A stretch of DNA of 9,173 bases. Source: an uncultured Thermoanaerobacteraceae bacterium (GTDB lineage Bacteria; Bacillota; DSM-12270; Thermacetogeniales; Thermacetogeniaceae). The position numbers and the translations under genes are program-made. The stretch covers positions 1 through 9,173 of the forward strand of contig CALGIY010000117.1 in assembly GCA_937914965.1 (NCBI GenBank), given 5' to 3'. Shown one piece after another: positions 1-7,322 of this stretch (position 1 is its first letter; the number at the start of each line of letters is the position of its first letter). Under the pieces are notes generated by a model that was not told the DNA's origin, did not search any database, and was given only the letters and a program-made list of their open reading frames with translations.

Positions 1-837
1 CCGGGCAATGGCCGGGAGATGCAGAACCGTATTTGTTGACCCTCCCAGTGCCATATCAAGAGCCAAGGCATTCCTGAAAGTTTCAGCTGTCAGGATGTCA
101 CGCGGGCACAAACCTTTGCGGACCAGTTCCATCACCTGCCACCCTGCCTCCTTAGCCAGACGGATGCGAGCAGCACTCACCGCAGGTAGTGTACCGTTCC
201 CGGGAAGTGCCATCCCTAAGGCCTCACAAAGACAGTTCATGGTGTTGGCAGTAAACATCCCTGAGCAGGAACCACAGCCCGGGCAGGCTGATTCCTCAAG
301 TTCTTCCAATTCCTCAAGGCTGGCCCTACCCGCCTGTACTGCACCCACACCCTCGAAAATTGTACTCAAGCTGACATCCCTGCCCCGGAAACGACCCGCA
401 AGCATTGGTCCACCGCTGATGATCAGTGCTGGGAGATTCAAGCGGGCAGCTGCCATCAGCATTCCCGGCACAACCTTATCGCAGTTGGTGATCAGCACTA
501 GGGCATCTAAGGCATGGGCCATCGCCATCACTTCGATGGAGTCGGCGATCAGTTCCCTGCTCGCCAAGGAGTAGCGCATTCCCGCATGGTTCATGGCAAT
601 ACCATCGCAGACGGCGATTGCCGGGAATTCCAATGGTGTACCCCCATTCGCCCGTACTCCTGCCTTCACTGCACCGGCAATCTGATCCAAGTGCAAATGC
701 CCTGGAACAAGATCATTCTGTGAGTTGACAATTCCGACAAAGGGACGGTCCTTCTCCCAGTTTGCCAACCCTAGTGCGTTCAATAAGGACCGGTGGGGAG
801 CCTTTTCGATCCCCTTCTTGATGACCTCGCTCTTCAT
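1..837 (-). CDS. ilvD: Dihydroxy-acid dehydratase IlvD, N-terminal 279 residues (runs off the left edge)
   Basis: IlvD dehydrates 2,3-dihydroxy-3-methylbutanoate and its isoleucine-pathway analogue to 2-keto acids, the step before transamination in valine, leucine and isoleucine synthesis; it is a cytoplasmic Fe-S enzyme. The frame is open from the ATG at 837 to the window edge. Visible family motifs are [13 protein letters not shown] near residues 38-50, CDG at 77-79 (metal-binding Asp), NCDK at 118-121 (cluster Cys119 and the Lys that is carbamylated in the family), [17 protein letters not shown] at 185-201 and [14 protein letters not shown] at 263-276. The family is about 550-560 residues long, so roughly half is present. 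A GGGAGGGG ribosome binding site lies about 9 nt upstream. It starts 46 bp after ilvE with no terminator between them, so it should be cotranscribed under the T-box. The product is a confident call; whether the missing half is intact is unknown. Confidence 0.96.
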   Translation of the reverse strand, partial: MKSEVIKKGIEKAPHRSLLNALGLANWEKDRPFVGIVNSQNDLVPGHLHLDQIAGAVKAGVRANGGTPLEFPAIAVCDGIAMNHAGMRYSLASRELIADSIEVMAMAHALDALVLITNCDKVVPGMLMAAARLNLPALIISGGPMLAGRFRGRDVSLSTIFEGVGAVQAGRASLEELEELEESACPGCGSCSGMFTANTMNCLCEALGMALPGNGTLPAVSAARIRLAKEAGWQVMELVRKGLCPRDILTAETFRNALALDMALGGSTNTVLHLPAIAR

Positions 838-883
838 GCGAGTTTACCCCCTCCCATGATTTATGATCGAATCACTAAATCCG

Positions 884-1771
884 TTAACTACCTGGGTAGA
901 TATCGGCACCTTCAGACCTTACCATGTTACGGAATTTCTTCATTAAAACATTGGTAACCTCACCCGGTTTGCCGTCCTCACCGATGATGCGGCCATCTAC
1001 CTTGACCACCGGAACCAGTTCTGCTGCGGTCCCAGTGAGGAAACACTCATCTGCTACATAAATATCGTGACGGGTAAAGACCTTTTCCGAAACGGAATAC
1101 CCTAGTTTCCCAGCCAGCGCTAGAAGAGAATTTCTGGTCACACCCTCTAGAATGCCCAAGAACGGGGGAGAGGTAATGACCTCACCATTTTTCACAAGAA
1201 AGATATTATCACCGGTGCACTCGGTGACATACCCTTCGCTGTTGAGGAGAATTGCCTCGGAAACACCCGCCAGATTAGCCTCGATCTTGGCTAAGACATT
1301 GTTCAAGTAGTTTAAGGATTTGATGCGCGGGTTGACTCCCTCGACAATATTGCGACGAGTAGGAACAGTAACTAAGTCTAATCCCTGCTCATAGAGTTCT
1401 TCAGGGTACAGCTGGATCTGTGCAGCAATGATATAAACGGTAGGTTTCTCGCAGTTGCGAGGGTCTAGACCCAGATCCCCTTTCCCCCTGGTGATTACAA
1501 GCCTGATATAGGCATCACGCAGATTATTCCTGCGCAGTGTCTCTAGGAGGGCTTCGGTCATCTCATCCTTCGTCATCCCAATATCAAGAAGGATCGATTT
1601 AGCGGATTCATAGAGACGGTCTATATGCTCCTCTAGGCGAAAAACCCGCCCATTGTAAGCACGAATACCCTCAAAGACCCCGTCACCATAAAGCACCCCG
1701 TGGTCAAAAACTGATACCTTGGCATCTTCCTCATCCACAAATTTCCCGTTGAGATAGATAACTAAACCCAC
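884..1771 (-). CDS. ilvE: Branched-chain amino acid aminotransferase IlvE (class IV PLP enzyme)
   Basis: IlvE catalyses the last step of valine, leucine and isoleucine synthesis, moving the amino group from glutamate to the branched 2-keto acid using PLP in the cytoplasm. From the GTG start it is 295 residues, the usual bacterial length. Visible family signatures are YGDGVFEGIRAYNGRVFRLEEH at about residues 28-49, RIKSLNYLN at 149-157 with Lys151 as the predicted PLP Schiff-base lysine, ECTGDNIF at 184-191 and FLTGTAAELVPV at 244-255. I chose GTG at 1769-1771 because AGAAGGGGG sits 9 nt upstream and the N-terminus LVIYLNGKFV matches the family. An open frame continues upstream to 1951, but that stretch is the T-box leader and terminator, not coding. 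A D-amino-acid or aminodeoxychorismate-lyase relative is less likely given the ilvD neighbour and the leader. Confidence 0.95.
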   Translation of the reverse strand: MGLVIYLNGKFVDEEDAKVSVFDHGVLYGDGVFEGIRAYNGRVFRLEEHIDRLYESAKSILLDIGMTKDEMTEALLETLRRNNLRDAYIRLVITRGKGDLGLDPRNCEKPTVYIIAAQIQLYPEELYEQGLDLVTVPTRRNIVEGVNPRIKSLNYLNNVLAKIEANLAGVSEAILLNSEGYVTECTGDNIFLVKNGEVITSPPFLGILEGVTRNSLLALAGKLGYSVSEKVFTRHDIYVADECFLTGTAAELVPVVKVDGRIIGEDGKPGEVTNVLMKKFRNMVRSEGADIYPGS

Positions 1772-1814
1772 TTGCAAAAGCCCCCTTCTAACTGTTTTAA
1801 CGAATAAAAGGTAT

Positions 1815-1858
1815 AAAAAAAGACCCTTCCCTCCCGGACAGTTCACTGCCAGGGACGG
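1815..1858 (-). terminator. Intrinsic terminator of the T-box leader
   Basis: Reading the minus strand, a GC-rich stem (CCTGGCAG pairing with CTGTCCGGG around a TGAA loop, with one bulge, and extendable by further C-rich and G-rich flanks) is followed by seven consecutive U residues at 1821-1815. It lies directly 3' of the T-box sequence and 44 bp upstream of the ilvE start, the standard place for the regulated terminator. The 5' strand of the stem overlaps the C-rich segment that would pair with the T-box in the antiterminator, so the two structures are mutually exclusive. Confidence 0.9.
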
Positions 1859-2100
1859 GATGAGCCCGCGGTACCACCCTGATTGCTTCCAGCGCAGCTG
1901 GACAACCACTTTCCTTAATTTTATAACGGACATTGGGCTGTCCGGCACCACCTACTCAGGTCATTAACGACCTTTTCAGATAGCAGTTCTCCGGGATGAT
2001 CATCCTCACCGCCGCTGGTGCTGGATTTCAGCCTTTCTCCAGCTCTCTGTAACCGCCATTGCAGTAAGGTATGTTCCCTTCATGACCTTTCTCGTTGTGA
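1815..2100 (-). promoter_or_regulatory. T-box riboswitch controlling ilvE-ilvD
   Basis: T-box leaders bind a specific uncharged tRNA through a specifier codon in Stem I and through the acceptor end at the antiterminator bulge; binding prevents termination. The diagnostic T-box sequence AGGGTGGTACCGCGG is at 1880-1866. Further landmarks are AGAGAG followed by the distal Stem I hairpin GCTGGA...TCCAGC (2043-2020), a Stem III-type hairpin CGGACA...TGTCCG followed by TTAT (1944-1921 region), and the terminator at 1858-1815. The specifier region reads GAACTGCTATCTG (1989-1977). CTG at 1986-1984 (Leu) fits the downstream branched-chain genes, but a shift by one base would give TGC (Cys), and I could not fix the register by folding. 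The 5' boundary is approximate; transcription probably starts near 2141. Confidence 0.93.
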
Positions 2101-2147
2101 TTTGATCGAATGCTCTAGCACATTCCTGATAAAAATATATTTCTACT

Positions 2148-2176
2148 AGTATAAGGAATTGAAGGGCACATGTCAA
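2148..2176 (-). promoter_or_regulatory. Sigma-A promoter of the T-box/ilv transcript
   Basis: The minus strand shows a perfect -35 TTGACA (2176-2171), a 17-bp spacer and a -10 TATACT (2153-2148), one mismatch from consensus. Predicted initiation is near 2141, about 40 nt ahead of the first recognisable T-box structure. Such a strong promoter ahead of a terminator-type leader fits control by attenuation. A short AT-only inverted repeat (2178-2198) lies immediately upstream of the -35. Confidence 0.87.
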
Positions 2177-2234
2177 CATCTAAATTATTTTTTTAGATTA
2201 TTTTTCTCTTTCCTCCTAGCAAATGGCGTCTCAC

Positions 2235-3347
2235 CTACTGTATATACTCCAAAATACTGGCGAGCACATTCTGCCTCCGTTCATCTACAGCTTCAAAATC
2301 CATAGCATCCTTGTAATAACCCTCCAGTTCCTGGTACGCCGCCCTGGCTCCCTTGAGATAGTGAAGCCCCCTCTCCAGACAGCCGTTAAATAACTCCTCT
2401 GTCTCCCGCAGCTCTCGGTCATAGATCTTGAGGGTATCAAGATCCAGACAGGTACTGCAGTCAATCCTTTCACAGTATTTGAGATCTGGAACGGAGGCGG
2501 GATCAAAGGCCAGTTCTGTAAAGAGATTCAGCACCGCGGTTTTTCGCTCCGGCAGAACCAACAGATCGATCTGCGCTGGATCAAAAGCACAGTGGTAGAC
2601 ATCCACGGTCAGCCCAGAGCGGTAAGCGAATTCCGCTAACTCCTGTAAGATAATCTCCTTTCCTGATCCCGGATCACCTTCGATGAGATAGAGAAAAGTG
2701 ATTTCATCCAGTAAAGTGGGCAGGTAGTGAACAATACCCTGGGGGGTCAAGGCCGAGGCAAAAAGATGCCGTTCTTTGGGCACCCCATTCCCCCAGGAGA
2801 TCTCTTGACCGAAGATCTGACAGAATAGTTCTCCGGTAAGGCAGTGGAACTTTTGGTAGTCCAGAGCCTTATCCCGGCAGCTTTTTTCCTCATCTCGGGC
2901 CAGTTTTGCCATGCCCAGACTGCTGTAGGTAGTAGCAAAACAGTGCGCCACCCTGCTCTGCAGTGAAATAATTTCTTCTTTGTAGGAAACGAGTTTATCC
3001 CGATCCCAATAATCCCCTAGATTCACAATCTCATCGACAGCTCCGGGGCAGGATGGATCAACCACATGGGGTGCCGTCCCATCCAGAATCGCCACTTTGT
3101 ACGCAGGAATCGCTACGCCATCTAAAGATTCACGATCAGAAGAACACCAGTGATATTCAAGATCTATACCACGTTCCAGCAGTTCACTCCCGATCCGCTT
3201 CATAAATGTTGACTTGCCAGTCCCCGGACCACCTTTGAGTATAAAGATGCGCCGGGCGTCCTTACCAACCATGTAGTTGTAAAAGGAGTAAAACCCCATA
3301 CAGGTATTTCCTCCAGGGAAAACCATCTTGACCCTGCCTTTTGCCAT
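2235..3347 (-). CDS. Tandem P-loop ATPase-like protein of unknown function (PRK06851-type)
   Basis: This 370-residue protein resembles the uncharacterised tandem P-loop proteins of Firmicutes that I know as the PRK06851 group; that name is from memory and its function is unknown. A complete Walker A motif GGPGTGKST is at residues 39-47 and a second P-loop GDPGSGKE at 224-231. The segments 38-98 and 223-283 align without gaps with 15 identities in 61 positions, showing an internal duplication. The second P-loop lacks the Ser/Thr normally following the lysine. No signal peptide or membrane segment is evident, so it is probably cytoplasmic. A cysteine cluster DCSTC is at 296-300. The ATG at 3347 follows AGGAGG by 7 nt, making the start firm. 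It sits alone between the yknWXYZ terminator and the ilv promoter; a candidate promoter lies at 3442-3414. I see no convincing terminator after it. Confidence 0.85.
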   Translation of the reverse strand: MAKGRVKMVFPGGNTCMGFYSFYNYMVGKDARRIFILKGGPGTGKSTFMKRIGSELLERGIDLEYHWCSSDRESLDGVAIPAYKVAILDGTAPHVVDPSCPGAVDEIVNLGDYWDRDKLVSYKEEIISLQSRVAHCFATTYSSLGMAKLARDEEKSCRDKALDYQKFHCLTGELFCQIFGQEISWGNGVPKERHLFASALTPQGIVHYLPTLLDEITFLYLIEGDPGSGKEIILQELAEFAYRSGLTVDVYHCAFDPAQIDLLVLPERKTAVLNLFTELAFDPASVPDLKYCERIDCSTCLDLDTLKIYDRELRETEELFNGCLERGLHYLKGARAAYQELEGYYKDAMDFEAVDERRQNVLASILEYIQ

Positions 3348-3372
3348 CTTTTACCCTCCTAACGATCTAAAC

Positions 3373-3398
3373 AAAAAAGGCGCCACCGAGGACGCCTT
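3373..3398 (-). terminator. Intrinsic terminator after the yknWXYZ-like operon
   Basis: On the minus strand AAGGCGTC (3398-3391) pairs with GGCGCCTT (3384-3377), including one G-U pair, around a six-base loop CTCGGT; the U tract follows to 3373. It lies 52 bp past the permease stop codon and about 25 bp before the ribosome binding site of the next gene. It should separate the transporter operon from the tandem P-loop gene, allowing limited read-through. Confidence 0.87.
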
Positions 3399-3413
3399 CT
3401 GCCTCTATTCAAT

Positions 3414-3442
3414 TTTATACAATCTGAAAGAAGGTTATGCAA
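3414..3442 (-). promoter_or_regulatory. Candidate sigma-A promoter for the tandem P-loop ATPase gene
   Basis: The minus strand has TTGCAT (3442-3437), a 17-bp spacer and TATAAA (3419-3414), each close to the -35 and -10 consensus. Initiation would fall near 3407, about 9 nt before the terminator stem at 3398. The next gene starts at 3347 and shows no better promoter. The position just upstream of a terminator is odd: either termination is inefficient this close to the start, the hairpin acts as an attenuator, or the match is fortuitous. Confidence 0.45.
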
Positions 3443-3449
3443 AGGATGA

Positions 3450-4649
3450 CTAAAGATGTCTTAATGCATCAGCTGGGCTTAATGAAGCAGCTCTGCTGGC
3501 TGGGTAAAGGCCGAAAAAGACACCGACCACAACGGAAAATCCCAGGGCAAGCAGCACCGTCCAAAAGGAAATAAGTGGCGGCCAGTGTGCTGCCAAGGCA
3601 ACGGCAAAAGCCCCACCGATTCCTAGAAGCATTCCGACCATACCGCCGAGCAGGCACAAAGCAACAGCCTCCCCCAAAAACTGCAGGAGAATATCTCGCC
3701 TGCGCGCTCCTAATGCCTTCAACAGCCCGATCTCCCGGGTCCTTTCAGAAACCGCTACCAGCATAATGTTCATAACTCCCACACCTCCCACCAGGAGGGC
3801 GATACCCGCAACAGCACCGATGATCAGGGTCAGCACGGAAGTGACATTACCCACCATATCTAACTGCTCATCCATTGTCGTGCCCATGTAAGACCCACCT
3901 GGGTGCCTTTTCTCCAAGATCTTGATACAATCGGAAGTGGCTTGAGGAAGCGCATCCTCAGAAACCGCTACACCGCACAACGAGTTGATCACCCTGGTAT
4001 TGAGCATCTCCTGAGCAAAGGTGATCGGAGCATAAACAGACCTAACTTGAAAAGCACTCATAATGGAAGATGGTGCCTTCTGCAGCACCCCAACCACTGT
4101 TACTGGATTGTCCTGGACAAAAAGCTTCTTCCCTAAAGGGTCTTCATTTGGGAAATATTCTTCTGCAAGACCCGCATCGATTACCGCCACCCGGGCATGT
4201 GCAGTCACATCTGCATCGGTCAAGAAACGCCCAGACTCCATGGAAAGATTCAGCCCTGCAATCAGATCAGGGGTTGTACCATAAAGAGATGACATTAAAG
4301 GTTTTTTCTTGCTGTTGGGCAGGCGCACATCCACCATAGGACCCATGGTTACAGGAGCCAACTTCTCTACTGCCGGGGAAAGTTCTTTGATGAGAACATG
4401 ATCCTGCAAACTAAAGGTTTTAGAATCAGCTGTTTCCCCCTTCATGTAGTTAGGGCCCACTTCAAAGTAACGGCTGCTGCCCATGGACTCCAGTTCGGAC
4501 ATAATTACGGCCTCGCCACCCTGTCCAATGGCCACTACTGCTATAACACCAGCAATACCGATGGCAATACCAAGAGTGGTAAGCACAGCACGCATGCGAT
4601 GAGCTTTCAGGTTGTCCCAGACAATCTGGATAAGGTCAGCGAAGTTCAT
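3450..4649 (-). CDS. yknZ: ABC transporter permease, MacB/FtsX type, YknZ-like
   Basis: This 399-residue membrane subunit belongs to the MacB/FtsX permease class, whose members use ATP hydrolysis by a partner to drive conformational changes across the membrane. It has an N-terminal membrane segment (about residues 21-42), a large extracytoplasmic MacB-like domain (about 45-270) and three C-terminal membrane segments (about 271-299, 325-353 and 360-383). The family signature GGVGVMNIMLVAVSERTREIGLLKALGARRRDI spans 288-320 in several linked blocks. The ATG at 4649 is preferred because AGGAGG lies 6 nt upstream and [20 protein letters not shown] matches the family; the longer upstream frame runs into the ATPase gene. 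It overlaps the yknY-like gene by 14 bp, implying translational coupling. In B. subtilis YknWXYZ protects against the SdpC killing factor; the same role here is inferred only from synteny. Confidence 0.92.
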   Translation of the reverse strand: MNFADLIQIVWDNLKAHRMRAVLTTLGIAIGIAGVIAVVAIGQGGEAVIMSELESMGSSRYFEVGPNYMKGETADSKTFSLQDHVLIKELSPAVEKLAPVTMGPMVDVRLPNSKKKPLMSSLYGTTPDLIAGLNLSMESGRFLTDADVTAHARVAVIDAGLAEEYFPNEDPLGKKLFVQDNPVTVVGVLQKAPSSIMSAFQVRSVYAPITFAQEMLNTRVINSLCGVAVSEDALPQATSDCIKILEKRHPGGSYMGTTMDEQLDMVGNVTSVLTLIIGAVAGIALLVGGVGVMNIMLVAVSERTREIGLLKALGARRRDILLQFLGEAVALCLLGGMVGMLLGIGGAFAVALAAHWPPLISFWTVLLALGFSVVVGVFFGLYPASRAASLSPADALRHL

Positions 4650-5322
4650 CGTTAACCTCCTCCCTAACGATCTCCCCATCACGGAAGTACAGAATCCTTT
4701 TGGCGTAATGAGCAACTTCAGGTTCATGGGTCACTAGAACTATAGTTCTGTCATCCTGATGCAGTTTCTGAAAGATCTCCATAATTTCATTACTCGATTT
4801 GGTATCAAGGTTGCCTGTAGGCTCATCAGCAAAGACCACCAGGGGATTATTAGCCAGTGCCCGGGCAATAGCAACCCGCTGCTGCTCCCCGCCAGAAAGC
4901 TCAGCTGGTTTATGTTTGAGCCGCTGCCCCAAACCTACTTGGGTCAGCATCTTCTCCGCACGTTCGCGGCGTTCCCCACGCGGTACTCCAGCATAAACAA
5001 GGGGCATTTCCACATTACGCAGTATATCGTGCCTGGGGAGCAGGTTGAAACTCTGGAAGACAAACCCTAATCTTTGATTGCGCAGATCTGCTAGTTCATC
5101 ATCCTCTAAAGAGTTCACATCTCGCCCATCGAGGTAATACTCTCCACTACTAGGGCGCTCCAAACACCCTAAAATGCTCAAAAATGTAGATTTACCGCTG
5201 CCAGAAGGGCCCATAATGGCCACAAAATCTCCTTCCGGAATGTTAATCGTCACACCGCGCAGGGCTTCTACAGCAGCATCACCCACTCCGAATACTCTTG
5301 TCATCCCTTTGACCTTGATCAC
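4636..5322 (-). CDS. yknY: ABC transporter ATP-binding protein, YknY/LolD/MacB class
   Basis: This 228-residue cytoplasmic ATPase powers the permease encoded next. All nucleotide-binding motifs are present: Walker [10 protein letters not shown] at residues 38-46, Q-loop Gln90 in FQSFNLLPR, signature LSGGEQQR at 142-149, Walker B VVFADE at 162-167 with catalytic Glu167, the following PTGNLDT, and the H-loop His199 in VTHE. These are typical of the LolD/MacB/FtsE group. The start is GTG at 5322, overlapping the TGA stop of the membrane fusion gene as GTGA (4 bp), so it is probably translated by reinitiation; its own ribosome binding site (GGTGGA) is weak. Its 3' end overlaps the permease start by 14 bp. 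Confidence 0.95.
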   Translation of the reverse strand: MIKVKGMTRVFGVGDAAVEALRGVTINIPEGDFVAIMGPSGSGKSTFLSILGCLERPSSGEYYLDGRDVNSLEDDELADLRNQRLGFVFQSFNLLPRHDILRNVEMPLVYAGVPRGERRERAEKMLTQVGLGQRLKHKPAELSGGEQQRVAIARALANNPLVVFADEPTGNLDTKSSNEIMEIFQKLHQDDRTIVLVTHEPEVAHYAKRILYFRDGEIVREEVNDELR

Positions 5323-6482
5323 TTAGTTCCACCGCCAGTAATCCGCACCTTCTGACCATCTTTGATCTTAGCGGGGTCCAGAATAACCTTGCTGCCGGGT
5401 TTGATTCCCTGCTTGATTTCGGTATAGAGTTCGTTATTTTCACCGGTTTCCACAGAGCACTTCTTCGCTGCCCCATCTTTGACTATAAATATAGATTTCT
5501 GATCACCTTCACCTACAAGAGTTTCATTGGCAACTTGCAGGGACTGGCGCGGTTTGATCCGATAGATAACCACATCTACTGTGGCCCCAGGCTTAAGGAC
5601 CGCCCCATCATCTATAGTTATGTAAACCTTAACATGGCTCTCGGTTTCTCCCATACCTGGCTGGCTAACCGTAGGCGCAATACGGGAGACACTCCCTTTG
5701 ACTACCTCCCCAGGAGCACCTGCCCAGCGTACTTCCACCTCTTGCCCAGCAACAACTCCATTGACATCTTGTTCGCTCAATTTTGCAACCACCTGGAGTT
5801 TTTCAGGGGCTCCTACTGTCATCAGGGGAACACCGGCCTGGACATAGCTGCCGCTCTTTGCTGAAACCTGCAGGACAACACCGTCAGAGGTCGCCTTTAT
5901 CTTCCCTTTCTCCACAGATGATCGAGCGGTATCAACTGCAGCCTGATATTGCTTTACCTGGCCCTTGAGAGTAGATTCCTGCATTTGCAGTGAATTCATA
6001 CGTTGGGTAGGATCCGGGACACCACTCTGAGCATTTTCATACATATTCTTCTGCTCTTCTGGAACTTCTTTCAATTGCTCCATCTTGCGAGTATACTCTG
6101 TTAATTCCTTTTCAGCAGCAGATATCGACTGGCGTGTATTTGCCAACTCCGCTTTAACCGTCTTCAAAGCAGACTCTGCATCTTTCAACTGCTGCTGCTG
6201 TTCTGATAGATCCAGTTCAGCCACAACCTGTCCTTTTTTTACTTGGTCACCCTCCTGCACCTTAAGGGTCAGCTTTGCAGGTGTGAGTACTGCAGCAGCC
6301 AGGTCCGCAGAGTCCACTACTTCAACCCTTCCGGCAGCCAGGATCTTATCCTCGTACTCCATTGTCTTCGCTTCTGCGGTTTTAACATCCACCGCTGAGG
6401 TTTTATTACTTTTAATTACAGCGCCAATAACCACTGCAACGATCAATACAAGACCTAAGGCTATTAATATTTTCTTTTTCAA
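5319..6482 (-). CDS. yknX: Membrane fusion (HlyD/MacA-type) protein, YknX-like
   Basis: This 387-residue protein is an adaptor anchored by an uncleaved N-terminal membrane segment (about residues 4-24), with the remainder outside the membrane. It shows the split lipoyl/barrel-sandwich domain: first half KVQEGDQVKKGQVVAELD at 74-91 and second half around KATSDGVVLQVSAKSGSYV at 196-214. A long heptad-rich helical hairpin lies between them (about 93-192), followed by beta-barrel and membrane-proximal domains. The length is close to YknX. The start is TTG at 6482, with AGGAGG 6 nt upstream and no competing in-frame ATG nearby; MKKKILIALGL is a typical positively charged leader. It begins 20 bp after the Yip1 gene and overlaps the ATPase gene by 4 bp. 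In monoderms such proteins assemble with the permease at the cell surface; no TolC-like gene is visible. Confidence 0.93.
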   Translation of the reverse strand: MKKKILIALGLVLIVAVVIGAVIKSNKTSAVDVKTAEAKTMEYEDKILAAGRVEVVDSADLAAAVLTPAKLTLKVQEGDQVKKGQVVAELDLSEQQQQLKDAESALKTVKAELANTRQSISAAEKELTEYTRKMEQLKEVPEEQKNMYENAQSGVPDPTQRMNSLQMQESTLKGQVKQYQAAVDTARSSVEKGKIKATSDGVVLQVSAKSGSYVQAGVPLMTVGAPEKLQVVAKLSEQDVNGVVAGQEVEVRWAGAPGEVVKGSVSRIAPTVSQPGMGETESHVKVYITIDDGAVLKPGATVDVVIYRIKPRQSLQVANETLVGEGDQKSIFIVKDGAAKKCSVETGENNELYTEIKQGIKPGSKVILDPAKIKDGQKVRITGGGTK

Positions 6483-6502
6483 AAAAATCCTCCTTCCTCA
6501 GC

Positions 6503-7201
6503 CTACAGAGCAGCTACCTTAGTACCTAATGCACCAGAAATTAGAGCAAAAATCAACCAGAGTGCAAAGAGATAAATCAGCATACCTGTGGAACGCTTAT
6601 TTTTCATCACAGTGGCACCGCCAATACCCAAAAGAATCAAACTCCACCAGGTAAAGGGGTTACAGGCAGTGAGAAAGTAATATAAAAACCCTGATTCGGC
6701 CGGGGAGAACACAGCTAGACTGATGCTTATCTTGGCCATATTTTCTACAGCTGTAAACATTGTCATTATACTGCCGATAATGCCGCCGAATAATGCAGGA
6801 ACATAGCCGTAGACACTGACTGCAAACAAAGTTCCAAACGGCGCTTCTTTAGCACTAATAGCTGCATAGATTTTCATTATGGTTGCCATCACCAGCCAGA
6901 TCACCCAAGGCCCGACTACGGCAGCGACCACAACAGAGCCAGCAGCAGCATTAGCAGCTATCGACCGGCCAGCCTCAATTTGATCCGGGGAAAGTCCCGA
7001 GGGGTTATTTTCCAGAGTCCATAACGCGAGCTCCTTCGCCTTAGGAATTGTAAGCACAGCAAAAATAAGGTTTATCACAGTAAGTGAAACTGCTGCAGCC
7101 CCGAACCTAGGATTTTTCACAATCTCTTGAAAGGCTTTCCCTGGATTGGTTAATACCTCAACCAACAACGCACACCAACTTTTCGGCTTTGTTTCTTCCA
7201 T
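6503..7201 (-). CDS. yknW: Yip1-family membrane protein, YknW-like
   Basis: This 232-residue hydrophobic protein fits the Yip1 domain pattern: a cytoplasmic N-terminus with a short amphipathic stretch (LVEVLTNPGKAFQEIVKNP, about 13-31), then about five membrane segments (near 34-52, 86-113, 124-150, 172-195 and 205-226). B. subtilis YknW is also a Yip1 protein, of about 231 residues, and opens the yknWXYZ operon; it is reported to act with the transporter and assist its assembly. The ATG at 7201 is chosen because GGGAGGG precedes it by about 5 nt; an ATG at 7216 is in frame but overlaps that ribosome binding site. It is the first gene of the four-gene unit. I looked for a SigW-type promoter, as used in B. 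subtilis, and found none. The Yip1 assignment rests on composition and synteny more than on a hard motif. Confidence 0.85.
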   Translation of the reverse strand: MEETKPKSWCALLVEVLTNPGKAFQEIVKNPRFGAAAVSLTVINLIFAVLTIPKAKELALWTLENNPSGLSPDQIEAGRSIAANAAAGSVVVAAVVGPWVIWLVMATIMKIYAAISAKEAPFGTLFAVSVYGYVPALFGGIIGSIMTMFTAVENMAKISISLAVFSPAESGFLYYFLTACNPFTWWSLILLGIGGATVMKNKRSTGMLIYLFALWLIFALISGALGTKVAAL

Positions 7202-7271
7202 AAAAATCCCTCCCATTGGATTTTATTATTAATTCGCCGTCCACTGACCTTTTCCTCTAACTGTTATTCAA

Positions 7272-7302
7272 CTCTCCTGCCGGCCATTATTCGGCAAGAG
7301 AG
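7272..7302 (-). terminator. Strong hairpin between the ribbon-helix-helix gene and the yknW-like gene
   Basis: CTCTCTTGCCG (7302-7292) pairs with CGGCAGGAGAG (7282-7272) over 11 bp with one U-G pair and a nine-base loop. On the minus strand only TTGAATAAC follows, so the U tract is poor. It may end the SPFH-RHH transcript weakly, or act as a leader hairpin in the yknW 5' untranslated region. Confidence 0.5.
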
Positions 7303-7322
7303 CAGAATTAGTGTTTCTCTTT

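Noticed and set aside
8..574. 188-codon plus-strand open frame
   Set aside because: It is antisense to ilvD, whose minus-strand translation shows unmistakable catalytic motifs over the same bases.
1772..1951. N-terminal extension of the ilvE frame up to 1951
   Set aside because: This stretch is the T-box sequence, terminator and U tract. The true start has a ribosome binding site at the right spacing, and the family N-terminus begins there.
2177..2220. Terminator and small gene after the tandem P-loop ATPase (AT hairpin and an orphan AGGAGG)
   Set aside because: The hairpin has only A-T pairs and no U tract on the minus strand. The AGGAGG has no ATG, GTG or TTG at a usable distance downstream.
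4650..4727. N-terminal extension of the permease frame
   Set aside because: It lies inside the ATPase gene and lacks family similarity, while the ATG at 4649 has an ideal AGGAGG 6 nt upstream.
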